In this document: in pieces, positions 24,513 to 32,112 of the stretch | How positions within the stretch are numbered: position 1 is the stretch's first letter | Layout: every line of letters starts with the position of its first letter | DNA from: Pseudomonadota bacterium | GTDB lineage: Bacteria; Desulfobacterota; Desulfovibrionia; Desulfovibrionales; Desulfovibrionaceae | Direction: 5' to 3' | Length of the DNA stretch: 32,165 bases | Assembly (NCBI GenBank): GCA_023426275.1 | Contig: JAFABC010000313.1 | Location: 1-32,165 of the forward strand | Program-made: the position numbers and the translations under genes | The notes under the pieces: generated by a model | Databases searched by the model: none | What the model was told of the DNA's origin: nothing | Seen by the model: only the letters and a program-made list of their open reading frames with translations

Positions 24513-25667
24513 TTGCAGAAGCGGGTGCTTTTCATCGACGACGACGAGCGGATCCTGGCCGGGTTTCGTCGCAATCTGCACGGCGCCTTCGAGGTGGACA
24601 CGGCCGTCGGCCCCGAGGCGGGCCTGGCCAAGGTCAAGGAGAATCCGCCGTACGCCGTGGTGGTTTCGGACCTGCGGATGCCGGGCATGGACGGCATCAC
24701 CGTGCTGGCCAAGGTGCGCGAGATGCGCCCGGAAACGGTGCGCATCATGCTGACCGGCTACGCCGAACTCGAAGCGGCCATCGGCGCGGTCAACGAAGGG
24801 AATATTTTTCGGTTTCTGACCAAACCCTGCGACACCGACTACCTTAAGGGTGCGCTGACCGCCGGCGTGGAGCAGTACCGGCTGGTCATGGCCGAGCGCG
24901 AACTGCTGGAAGGCACGCTGCGCGGCAGCCTGCGCATGCTGTCGGACGTGCTGTCGCTCGTGCGGCCGGAAGTCTACGGCCGGGTGTCGCGCATCGCCCC
25001 CTACGTGCGCCCGCTGGCCAAGCTGTGCGGCGATCCGAGTCCCTGGCAGACCGAGGCCGCGGCCATGCTGTGCCTGATGGGCTACATCACCTTGCCCGAC
25101 GCCGTCATTTCCCGGGTGGAGCGGGGCCGCGCCCTTTCTCCCGAGGACGCGGCCATCTACCAGCCCCACGCCGAAGTGGCGGCCCGGCTCGTGGCCAACA
25201 TCCCCCGCATGGGCGGCGTGGCCAAGGCCATTGCCTATCAGGAGAAAAACTTCGATGGCGGCGGGTTCCCGGCCGACGCCGTGCGCGGCAAGGACATTCC
25301 GCTTGGGGCGCGCATTTTGCGGGTGCTGCTCGATTTCGACCGGCTGGTCGGCGCGGGGCAGGCCAAGGCCGATGCCTACAAGGCCCTGCGGCAGGCCACC
25401 GGGCTCTACGATCCCGACGTGCTGGCCGCCCTGGGCGAGGTGCTCGGCGAGGAGGGCAAGTACGTCATCGTGCCCATGCCGGTCAAAAGCCTGCGCGAAA
25501 ACATGATTCTGGCCGAGGACATGTTCGTGACCCGGGGCGGGCAGCAGCTCAAGGTGCTCTCCAGGGGCGCGGCCCTGTCCAGCGTGGCCCTGGCCCACAT
25601 CACCAAGCTTGCCCGCTACGACGCCGTGACCGATCCGGTCAGGGTCATCATTCCTTCCGAGGCCTAG
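24513..25667 (+). CDS. Response regulator with degenerate HD-GYP-like output domain
   Basis: This is a 384-residue two-component receiver protein. The REC domain (1-120) has the acidic pocket D9-D10-D11, phospho-acceptor D53 in VVVSDLRMPGMDG, T81 and K104, all intact. The C-terminal region (about 140-340) aligns with HD-GYP domains but lacks the metal site: LMGYI stands where HDIGK is expected, and AYQEKNFDGGGFP stands for the HHExxDGxGYP motif. RGKDIPLGARILRVLLDFDRL still matches the fold. It is therefore probably not a c-di-GMP phosphodiesterase. Translation starts at TTG, with GGGAGGAA just upstream. No histidine kinase is adjacent. It is divergent from the COG2509 gene. Confidence 0.85.
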   Translation: MQKRVLFIDDDERILAGFRRNLHGAFEVDTAVGPEAGLAKVKENPPYAVVVSDLRMPGMDGITVLAKVREMRPETVRIMLTGYAELEAAIGAVNEGNIFRFLTKPCDTDYLKGALTAGVEQYRLVMAERELLEGTLRGSLRMLSDVLSLVRPEVYGRVSRIAPYVRPLAKLCGDPSPWQTEAAAMLCLMGYITLPDAVISRVERGRALSPEDAAIYQPHAEVAARLVANIPRMGGVAKAIAYQEKNFDGGGFPADAVRGKDIPLGARILRVLLDFDRLVGAGQAKADAYKALRQATGLYDPDVLAALGEVLGEEGKYVIVPMPVKSLRENMILAEDMFVTRGGQQLKVLSRGAALSSVALAHITKLARYDAVTDPVRVIIPSEA

Positions 25668-25885
25668 GGCCTTTCCGAAAACGTGGGCGTGTGCGCCGCG
25701 CCGGCTGCGGGGCGTCCTGCCTGGGAACCGCCGGGTGCGTCCGGTCCGGGAGATGGGCGGCCTGCCCGATTCTGCGGGCGATCGGCCGCGAGGGCCGGTT
25801 CAAGGCCTGGCGTCGTGGCGGCTGTTGGTGAAAAACCGTTCGGCCGGCCCGGGGGGAGGGCGTTGGTGGTCGGGCCGGCCTGCAT

Positions 25886-25923
25886 CCCGATCCCGTCGCG
25901 GCAACGACAGGGACGGGATCGGG
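25886..25923. other. Perfect 12-bp inverted repeat in a convergent gap
   Basis: CCCGATCCCGTC (25886-25897) and GACGGGATCGGG (25912-25923) flank a 14-base loop. It lies in the 349-base gap between the convergent response regulator and MucR-type genes. No U-tract follows on either strand. It could be a 3' hairpin for either gene. Nothing else is recognised in this gap. Confidence 0.5.
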
Positions 25924-26016
25924 GTGTTGCGAAACACGTGTCCGGGCTGCGCGTCTTCGCGCCCGCGGGGCCACCTCCCCCCGGCCGGACATGGCGGCAA
26001 CGGCGGTTGTTCGGGG

Positions 26017-26424
26017 CTAGGCCTCGCTGGCCACGGGCTTGCGACGACGCTCCCACAGGCGCATTTCCTTCATCTTCTTGCGGCGCTCCCGTTGCAGGGA
26101 TTTGGCGGCCAGGGGCGCACTCTTCTTGTACCCGTATTTGGCCCGGTACTCCTCGGGTGTGAGGCCATGGGCGGCAAGATGCTTTTTGGTGAGCACCTTG
26201 AACGGCTTGCCGCATTCCAGACACACCACGCTGCTTTCCTTGATGGCCTTGGCCGGGTCCATCAGCGGTGCCGGTGGTTCCGCCGGTTGCGCGCCCGCTT
26301 CGGCGGCGGCCTGAATGCCGGTGGCCAGGTTTTTGAGCATGGATGTGATTTCTTCATCGGTCATGGTGCGGACGGAGGCTTGCGCCTTGACGATCTCCAA
26401 CGCTTCCTTGAGATAGTCTTCCAT
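26017..26424 (-). CDS. MucR/Ros-type zinc-finger transcriptional regulator
   Basis: This is a 135-residue protein. Residues 1-45 form an N-terminal helical oligomerisation-type region, followed by a Pro/Ala-rich linker. The zinc finger C68-x2-C71-x10-H82-x3-H86 (VCLECGKPFKVLTKKHLAAH) is followed by GLTPEEYRAKYGY, the MucR signature, and a basic tail rich in Arg and Lys. MucR proteins bind AT-rich DNA and regulate surface polysaccharides, motility and virulence in alphaproteobacteria; several copies per genome occur in Desulfovibrio. The ATG has AGGAG seven bases upstream. A strong promoter lies immediately upstream. The targets are unknown. Confidence 0.9.
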   Translation of the reverse strand: MEDYLKEALEIVKAQASVRTMTDEEITSMLKNLATGIQAAAEAGAQPAEPPAPLMDPAKAIKESSVVCLECGKPFKVLTKKHLAAHGLTPEEYRAKYGYKKSAPLAAKSLQRERRKKMKEMRLWERRRKPVASEA

Positions 26425-26452
26425 TATATTCTCCTGGTGGTAATTTTCATTC

Positions 26453-26481
26453 TTTATAAGACAAAAAAGGTGTAAGTGCAA
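26453..26481 (-). promoter_or_regulatory. Strong sigma70 promoter of the MucR-type gene
   Basis: On the minus strand TTGCAC (26481-26476) and TATAAA (26458-26453) are separated by exactly 17 bp, close to consensus and markedly AT-rich for this genome. The expected transcription start leaves a leader of about 20-25 nt before the ATG at 26424. Confidence 0.75.
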
Positions 26482-26485
26482 CTGA

Positions 26486-26505
26486 ATTCCAAAATAAATT
26501 GGAAT
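26486..26505. promoter_or_regulatory. AT-rich inverted repeat upstream of the MucR-type promoter
   Basis: ATTCCAA and TTGGAAT form 7-bp arms around AATAAA, four bases upstream of the -35 box. It could be an operator, perhaps for MucR itself since that family binds AT-rich sites, or a weak terminator for the upstream phosphatase gene. Confidence 0.4.
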
Positions 26506-26572
26506 GTCGTCATGCTGCTGTGCGAAAGGGATTGCGGCGTGGTTGCGTCACATATCGGCTTCACCGGCTGCT

Positions 26573-28522
26573 TCAGCCGGCAGTGCCGCGATACAACAAC
26601 GTCAGGACGGTGATGTCGTCGGCTTGTTCCGCGTCGGCGGCAAAGGCGCTGACCGCGGCCATGACAGCGGCGTCCATGGCCTCGGGGGAGGCCCCGGCCG
26701 ATCGGGCCAGGGTCAGGGCCAGCCGGTCCGTGCCGAAAAGCTGTTGCCCGGGGTCCATGGCCTCGGTGACGCCGTCGGTGAAGGTCACGAGTTTTTCCCC
26801 GGGCGACAGGCTGAGGCGGCTGGTCCTGTAGACGGTGTCGTCCATGATGCCGAGGAACAGCCCCCGGGGCAGGGACAGCCAGGACACCGCGCCGTCCGGG
26901 GCGATGCGGGCCGGGGGATTGTGCCCGGCGTTGGAGAAGGCCAGTTCGCCGGTCTCGAAGTCCAGGATGGCGAGGAACATGGTGACGAAGAGCATGGACT
27001 CGTTGTCCACGCACAGCTCCCGGTTGACCTTGGTCAGGATTTGGGCCGGGTCGGATTCCTGTTCGGCGATGCCCTTGATGAGGGTCTTGGTCACGGCCAT
27101 GAACAGGGCCGCCGGCACGCCCTTGCCCGAAACGTCGCCGACCAGGAAGAGCAGTCGGTTGTCGCCCGTCAGGAAGAAGTCGTAGAGGTCGCCGCCGACC
27201 TCGCGGGCCGGTTCCAGGGCGGCGTGCAGCTCGAAGGCGGCGATGTCCGGGAAGGGCGGGAACCGCTTGGGCAGAAAGCTCATCTGGATGCTGCGGGCGA
27301 TCTTGAGCTCCGACTCCAGGCGTTCCTTGGCCTTGGTGGTGGCGGTCAGGTCGGCGATGTAGTCCTTGAGCGCCAGCCGCATTTGCTCGAAGGAGCGCGA
27401 CAGCCGGCCGACCTCGTCGCCGGAGTCCGGCGCGGGCACGGGCGTGTCCAGGTTGCCCTTGGCGATCTCCGTGGCCGTGGCCGCCAGCCGGACCAGGGGC
27501 CGGGTGATGGTGGTGGCGATGACGGCGATGACCCCGAAAAGCAGCAGGAACCCGCCGCCCCCGATCAGGGCCACCTCGCGTCCCAGCCGGCGCAGCCCGG
27601 CAAAAAGCTCGTCCTCGGGCACGATGACGCCCATGGACCAGCCCGTGGTCGGCATGGGCGTGTAGGCCAGCCAGGCCGGGCGGCCCAGGACGAAATCCGG
27701 CAGCCGGGCGAACCCCTGGCCGCCGCGCACCATGTCCCGGCCGATGGCCCGCAGGGCGGGGCTTTTTTCCGCCTCGGCCATGGAGAAGATGCTTTCGCGC
27801 ATGATGCGGCGGGTGTCGGGATGGGACACGAACACGCCGTTTTTGCTGATGACGAAGGCGTAGCCCGAGCGGAACATGTTGATCTTGCCCACCTGGGTGC
27901 GCAACCATTCCAGGGAGACGTCGGCCGTGACCACGCCGAGAAAGGTCCGGCGGCTGGCTTCGGTGCGGAAAATCGGCACGCTGTAGGTGGTCATGACGAT
28001 CTCGCCGCCGGATTCGTCGAAGTACGGCTCGCTCCAGACCGGCCGGCCGAGTTCCCGGGGCACCAGATACCAGTTTTCCAGTTCGTAGCGGTCCGCGTAG
28101 CCGAGGGGCACCCGGACGGGCCGCCCGTCCTTGCGGCAAAAATACGGCGCGTAGTGGGAATGTCCGGCCGTGAAGACTCCCGGGGCGAAGGCCGCCGCCG
28201 TGCCGAAGACATCGGGATTGGCGGCCAGGAAATCGCCCAGGTCGCGGTCCAGGTCGGCGGCGTCGGGCATGGCCTGGCTGATCTGGCGGGCCAGATAGCG
28301 CGGCGTGCGCTCCACCCCGGCCAGGGGGATTTCCAGGCGCGCCGCCGCCGAACGGATGAGGTTGACGGCGTTTTCCCGCACGCTGGCCAGGAGCATCCGC
28401 TTGGCCGAAAAATAGGAATAGGCGAAGGCCCCGGCAAAGATGACCGTGGTGCTGGCCAGGATGAACAGCGCCAGCCGAAAGGCCAGTCCCCGGCCGGCGT
28501 GGTGGTCAGCGCGCGTCGGCAT
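26573..28522 (-). CDS. Membrane dCache-HAMP-SpoIIE (PP2C) phosphatase
   Basis: This is a 649-residue receptor phosphatase. A membrane segment at about 15-37 is followed by a periplasmic dCache-type sensor (about 45-310, with ANPDVFGTAAAF, YFDESGGEIVMTTYSVPI, GYAFVISKNGVFVSHPD and TGWSMGVIVPEDEL). The second membrane segment is at about 316-340 and a HAMP linker at about 340-392. The SpoIIE phosphatase domain covers about 410-649, with metal-binding motifs GGDLYDFF (443-450), VGDVSGKG (461-468), SNAGHNPP, TDGVTEA and QADDITVLTL all present, so it should be active. It probably dephosphorylates a STAS-domain antagonist. Its start overlaps the end of the upstream binding-protein gene by 17 nt, which suggests the two act together. 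Confidence 0.93.
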   Translation of the reverse strand: MPTRADHHAGRGLAFRLALFILASTTVIFAGAFAYSYFSAKRMLLASVRENAVNLIRSAAARLEIPLAGVERTPRYLARQISQAMPDAADLDRDLGDFLAANPDVFGTAAAFAPGVFTAGHSHYAPYFCRKDGRPVRVPLGYADRYELENWYLVPRELGRPVWSEPYFDESGGEIVMTTYSVPIFRTEASRRTFLGVVTADVSLEWLRTQVGKINMFRSGYAFVISKNGVFVSHPDTRRIMRESIFSMAEAEKSPALRAIGRDMVRGGQGFARLPDFVLGRPAWLAYTPMPTTGWSMGVIVPEDELFAGLRRLGREVALIGGGGFLLLFGVIAVIATTITRPLVRLAATATEIAKGNLDTPVPAPDSGDEVGRLSRSFEQMRLALKDYIADLTATTKAKERLESELKIARSIQMSFLPKRFPPFPDIAAFELHAALEPAREVGGDLYDFFLTGDNRLLFLVGDVSGKGVPAALFMAVTKTLIKGIAEQESDPAQILTKVNRELCVDNESMLFVTMFLAILDFETGELAFSNAGHNPPARIAPDGAVSWLSLPRGLFLGIMDDTVYRTSRLSLSPGEKLVTFTDGVTEAMDPGQQLFGTDRLALTLARSAGASPEAMDAAVMAAVSAFAADAEQADDITVLTLLYRGTAG

Positions 28523-29504
28523 CGAAGGCCTCGTACGGGGGAATGGCGTCGATGAGCCCGGCCTGCAACAGGGCCTTGGCCGCGGTCTGGTAGCCCGTGG
28601 GCGTCAGGCGGCCGAAGGCCTCGCCGTCCGCGGTCATGGCCTCGCGCAGGCGGTCGAACATCCACTGCTGGTGCACGCGGTTGGTCGGCAGGTGGGCGGC
28701 GGCCACGTGGCTCATGACAATGTCCAGGGCCTCTCCGGGGTGGGCGAAGGCGTAGCGCCAGCCGCGCAGGGAGGCCCGGACCACGGCCCGGCACAGTTCG
28801 GGGTCGCGCCGCCACACGGCCTCCACGGTGTAAAGCCCGTCCTCGGGCAGGTCCAGGCCGTGATCGGCCATGGCGAAGACCGTCAGTTCGTCGGGATCGA
28901 GCCCGGCGTTGAGCAGCACATGGTATTCGTTGTAGCGCATGGCCGAACAGGCCGAGACGCCGCCGCGCAGGAATAGGTCCACGGTGTAGCCCTGGGGCGC
29001 CTCGTGCACCCGGGCTCCGTACCGCTTGAAAAAGGCTTCCGGAGCCAGCCGGAATTCCGGTCCCCACAGGCTGACCCGGCGGCCGTCGAGGTCGTGCGGG
29101 CCCGTGATGCCGTCGGCCTTGCGGGCGATGATGAGCAGATTGGAGTGGTGGACGAACTGGGCCAGATTGACCAGTTCCAGGCCGTGGGCGCGTTCGCGGA
29201 TGGCCGTGGGCAGAAAGAATGTGCCGAACTGCGCCTTTCCCTCGCGAAGCAGCAGGGACGGCGGCGCGGTCGGGCCGCCGCGCAGGATGCGCATGTCCAC
29301 GCCCTCGTCGGTGTAAAAGCCCTTGGCCAGGGCCACGTAATAGCCGGCGAACTGGGCCTGCGGCTCCCATTGCGGAATGAGCGTGGCCTGTTTCAGCGGC
29401 GGCGTTGCCCAGGCGCTGCCAAGCAGCGCCAAAAAAAGCGCCATCCAGGAGGCTGAAACAATCCGGACAACGCATCGTGTCCGGTGGGAAAGGCCATGGT
29501 ACAT
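28506..29504 (-). CDS. NMT1/THI5-type periplasmic substrate-binding protein
   Basis: This is a 332-residue protein with an N-terminal signal peptide (IVSASWMALFLALLGSAWA, cleavage probably near residue 35). The mature part starts LKQATLIPQWEPQAQFAGYY, the typical opening of NMT1/SsuA/ThiY-like binding proteins, and includes GFYTDEGVDMRI and DLDGRRVSLWG. Such proteins usually deliver pyrimidine, sulfonate or similar ligands to an ABC transporter, but no permease or ATPase is adjacent. Instead the gene overlaps a dCache-SpoIIE receptor gene by 17 nt. A sensory co-receptor role is inferred. The ATG at 29504 was chosen; a TTG at 29525 is in frame. The ribosome binding site is weak for both. The ligand is unknown. 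Confidence 0.85.
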   Translation of the reverse strand: MYHGLSHRTRCVVRIVSASWMALFLALLGSAWATPPLKQATLIPQWEPQAQFAGYYVALAKGFYTDEGVDMRILRGGPTAPPSLLLREGKAQFGTFFLPTAIRERAHGLELVNLAQFVHHSNLLIIARKADGITGPHDLDGRRVSLWGPEFRLAPEAFFKRYGARVHEAPQGYTVDLFLRGGVSACSAMRYNEYHVLLNAGLDPDELTVFAMADHGLDLPEDGLYTVEAVWRRDPELCRAVVRASLRGWRYAFAHPGEALDIVMSHVAAAHLPTNRVHQQWMFDRLREAMTADGEAFGRLTPTGYQTAAKALLQAGLIDAIPPYEAFDADAR

Positions 29505-29526
29505 ACCGGGCCTTGTACACAACAAT

Positions 29527-29548
29527 CACGGGAAAGCATAGTCCCGTG
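29527..29548. promoter_or_regulatory. Inverted repeat upstream of the binding-protein gene
   Basis: CACGGGA and TCCCGTG are perfect 7-bp arms around an 8-base loop, 22 bases upstream of the binding-protein ATG. It could be an operator or a leader hairpin. The regulator is unknown. Confidence 0.4.
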
Positions 29549-29614
29549 AGGCTGTTGCCACGTATTTTCGGCGGGAACGCGTCTGCGGTCCGCGGCGTGC
29601 CACTGCCTCGACGC

Positions 29615-29700
29615 GCACTGCGCGGGCGACAGGCGGCATTGTCACATGACGGGCACTGCGGCGACAGGCGTCGCTGCGGCGGGGGAGCGTGGCGACAAGC
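29615..29700. repeat. Degenerate direct repeats
   Basis: GGCGACAGGCG occurs at 29625-29635 and 29660-29670, and GGCGACAAGC at 29691-29700. The first two are also preceded by GCACTGC (29615 and 29653). Spacing is 35 and 31 bases. They lie in the 327-base gap between two minus-strand units, which otherwise holds one inverted repeat and one terminator. Confidence 0.45.
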
Positions 29701-29757
29701 GGCCGCACCCTGGCGCTTCGGGGCTGGGCCGCCGGCGCAACAACCCGGGCCGCGTCA

Positions 29758-29789
29758 ATAAAAGAGCCCCCGTCCCCCAAAAGGGACGG
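29758..29789 (-). terminator. Intrinsic terminator
   Basis: On the minus strand CCGTCCC (29789-29783) and GGGACGG (29776-29770) form a 7-bp stem with loop TTTTGG, followed by GGGCTCTTTTATT. It lies 42 bases after the stop of the gene at 29832-30335 and closes that two-gene unit. Confidence 0.75.
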
Positions 29790-29831
29790 TCCGAAGCCGG
29801 GAATGCGATGCGGGACGCGGCCGGCGCGCCG

Positions 29832-30335
29832 CTATTGCAGCGGGCCGATGCGGGCGAACAGCGCCTGCAACAGGGGCTCGTGGGAGCGGGGCACCAGGAA
29901 GAGCACGCCGTGGCGCGTGTCGGCCTCACGAGGCGCGCCCTGGGTCAGGGCGGCCTGCACCTCGGGGGCCGCGGCCGATCCGCCGGGCAGGCAGATGAGG
30001 TGCTCCTTGGGCGCGGTCACGATGGAGCCGAGGTCGCCGATGGGGACGTTGAGCCAGAACACGGCCGGTCCGGCCAGACGGGGGATCAGGTTGGGGATGA
30101 GTTCGGCGGCCGCGCCGTGCAGCGGCAGGATGCCCTTGCGACCGCTCAGCTTCTCGTAGGCGGCGTCATAGCTGGCCTTGTCGGCGTCCATGGTGATGAC
30201 GGTGTCGAAGACGTCGCCGGCCACGGTGGCGACATCGCCGGTGCCGGTGCCGCTTTCGACGAACACGCGAAAGCCGCCGGCGTCGCGCAGCAGGGTGAAA
30301 AGCGGGGTCAGGGTCGAGGCGTCGGATGCGGCCAT
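29832..30335 (-). CDS. Small methyltransferase-like (Rossmann) protein
   Basis: This is a 167-residue protein. FRVFVESGTGTGDVATVA (about residues 21-38) resembles the SAM-binding glycine motif, followed by TVITMDADKASYDAA in the position of strand 2 and GPAVFWLNVP in the position of strand 4. The lack of a C-terminal half makes it shorter than most class I methyltransferases. In related small proteins the last motif is WLDAH; here it is WLN, so activity is uncertain. The ATG start has AAGGAT eight bases upstream. It lies 10 nt after the secreted-protein gene 30346-30960, probably in one operon, and a terminator follows. The substrate is unknown. Confidence 0.65.
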   Translation of the reverse strand: MAASDASTLTPLFTLLRDAGGFRVFVESGTGTGDVATVAGDVFDTVITMDADKASYDAAYEKLSGRKGILPLHGAAAELIPNLIPRLAGPAVFWLNVPIGDLGSIVTAPKEHLICLPGGSAAAPEVQAALTQGAPREADTRHGVLFLVPRSHEPLLQALFARIGPLQ

Positions 30336-30345
30336 GTGATGATCC

Positions 30346-30960
30346 TTATTGGAATTTGAGTTGGAGGTGGATCGTATCCGGGCCATCGGCGAAGGAAATG
30401 TTTTTGAGCATGGTCTCGCGGTCGATGACATAGGTGTCGGGCGACTTGATGGCCACGCGCAGGACCTCCTTGCGGCCCAGATCGATGATTTTCTTTTTGT
30501 CGCCCACCTTGAAGACGATGCGCTTGCCGTTTTGGTACCAGAAATAATAGGAGCGCTGCTCGGTGAAAAAATAGGGCTGCTCGAACATGGGCACGTCGCG
30601 CACGAGCTGCTTTTCCAGATTGACGTCGAGGCGGTAGATGTCCGGCGCCAGACGCGAGACGTTGATGGCGGTCATGGCGTAGCGGCCGGAGCTTTCCGGT
30701 TTGCCGGTGCGCAGCAGGGCGTAGCCGGCCGGGATGGTGAAATCGATGCGCGCGGCCGGCAGGGAGCGGCTGGTGCCCCGGAAAAACCGCGCCAGCGACT
30801 GGGGCGAGTCCCCATTGGCCGCCCCGGCCACGCCCGCGGCCGCAAGACAGACCGCGAGCAATACCGCCGCGCCAAAAGGCAACGCGCCGGCCGCCGGCCA
30901 TCGGGGAGTCGCCATGCTGGCGGACGGTCGGGAAAAGGGGTAGAGGTGACGCCATCCCAT
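30346..30960 (-). CDS. Secreted or membrane-anchored protein of unknown function
   Basis: I do not recognise this 204-residue protein. The N-terminus has one hydrophobic segment, FGAAVLLAVCLAAAGVAGA (about residues 29-47), suited to a signal peptide or anchor; the LAVC sequence is not a good lipobox. The rest is beta-rich and polar, with IDFTIPAGYALLRTGKPES, EQPYFFTEQRSYYFWYQNGK and a Lys-rich VGDKKKIIDLGRKEV, like a small periplasmic domain. The start is taken at ATG 30960 because AAAAGG lies upstream; ATG 30915 is an alternative. The mqnE start is only 26 bases away on the other strand, so the promoters must lie inside coding sequence. Confidence 0.7.
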   Translation of the reverse strand: MGWRHLYPFSRPSASMATPRWPAAGALPFGAAVLLAVCLAAAGVAGAANGDSPQSLARFFRGTSRSLPAARIDFTIPAGYALLRTGKPESSGRYAMTAINVSRLAPDIYRLDVNLEKQLVRDVPMFEQPYFFTEQRSYYFWYQNGKRIVFKVGDKKKIIDLGRKEVLRVAIKSPDTYVIDRETMLKNISFADGPDTIHLQLKFQ

Positions 30961-30986
30961 ATGTGACCTTTTACCGCGCCCACGCC

Positions 30987-32087
30987 ATGAATGCAATGAC
31001 ACACGCCCCCGAGGTCCCGGGCATCGAAACCGGGCTCATTTTGGACAAGACCCGTCGCGGCGAACGCCTGACGCCGGATGACGCCCTGGTGCTGGCCCTG
31101 ACCGCGCCCCTGCACGACCTGTGCGGCGCGGCCATGGAAGCCCGGATGGCCCGGCATGGCAAAAACGCCTACTACGTCCGCAACGTGCACATCAACTTCA
31201 CCAATGTGTGCGTCAACGCCTGCCGCTTTTGCGCCTTCAGCAAGGTCAAGGGCGCTCCCGGAGCCCGCACGCTGTCCGTTGAGGACATCGTGGCCGAGAT
31301 CGAGGCCCGGGGCGACGAACCGATCCGCGAAATCCACGTGGTGGGCGGGCTCAATCCCGAACTGCCCCTGGAATACTACGTGGACATGCTGCGGGCCATC
31401 GGCAAGGTCCGGCCCGACGCCGGCATCAAGGCCTTCACCGCCGTGGAAGTGGCCCATCTGGCCGACACGCGCGGGGTGTCGGAATTCGAGATCCTGGCCG
31501 CCCTCAAGGACGCCGGGCTCATGATGCTGCCGGGCGGCGGGGCCGAGGTTTTTTCCCCGCCCCTGCGCGCCAAGCTGTGCCCGGAGAAGATTTCCGGCGA
31601 ACGCTGGTTGCAGATCCACGCCACGGCCCATGGCATGGGGCTGCCCACCAACGCCACCATGCTCTTCGGCCATATCGAGAACTGGGCCGACCGCATCGCC
31701 CACCTCTCGGCCCTGCGCGATCTGCAGGACCTGACCGGCGGTTTCACCTGCTTTATTCCCCTGGCCTACCAGCCGGCCAACAACAAGCTCGGCGCCAAAG
31801 GCCCGGACGGCGTGACCGTGCAGCGGTTGATCGCCGTTTCCCGCCTGTTTCTGGACAACATCCCCCATGTGAAGGCCTACTGGGCCATGCTCGGCATCAA
31901 GGCGGCGCAGATGGCCCTCTGGTCCGGCGCGGACGACTTCGACGGCACCATCGTCGAGGAACGCATCGGCCATGCCGCCGGCGCGGACAGCCCCAAAGGC
32001 CTGACCCTGCCCGACCTGCTGCACGCCATCGAAGCCACCGGCATGATCCCGGTCGAGCGCACGCCCGATTTCAAGCCGCTGGCCTGA
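30987..32087 (+). CDS. mqnE: Aminofutalosine synthase, radical SAM
   Basis: MqnE joins 3-[(1-carboxyvinyl)oxy]benzoate (made from chorismate) to the adenosyl group of SAM, giving 6-amino-6-deoxyfutalosine in the futalosine menaquinone pathway. The protein is 366 residues. The radical SAM cluster motif is C75-x3-C79-x2-C82 in NVCVNACRFCAF. IREIHVVGGLNPELPLEYY and the C-terminal FIPLAYQPANNKL, SRLFLDNIPHVKAYWAMLG and ADDFDGTIVEERIGHAAGA are family features. Of the related enzymes (MqnC, CofH), the ADDFDGTIVEE ending fits MqnE best. The start is uncertain: ATG 30987 lacks a clear ribosome binding site, and GTG 30963 or ATG 30996 are in frame. Menaquinone is needed by the Qmo complex encoded upstream. 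Confidence 0.9.
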   Translation: MNAMTHAPEVPGIETGLILDKTRRGERLTPDDALVLALTAPLHDLCGAAMEARMARHGKNAYYVRNVHINFTNVCVNACRFCAFSKVKGAPGARTLSVEDIVAEIEARGDEPIREIHVVGGLNPELPLEYYVDMLRAIGKVRPDAGIKAFTAVEVAHLADTRGVSEFEILAALKDAGLMMLPGGGAEVFSPPLRAKLCPEKISGERWLQIHATAHGMGLPTNATMLFGHIENWADRIAHLSALRDLQDLTGGFTCFIPLAYQPANNKLGAKGPDGVTVQRLIAVSRLFLDNIPHVKAYWAMLGIKAAQMALWSGADDFDGTIVEERIGHAAGADSPKGLTLPDLLHAIEATGMIPVERTPDFKPLA

Positions 32088-32112
32088 GATCGCGGAGGAG
32101 GGGAGGCGGAAG

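Noticed and set aside
29526..29780. 84-codon minus-strand frame in the 29.5-29.8 kb gap
   Set aside because: It overlaps a terminator and direct repeats and has no ribosome binding site or protein-like features.
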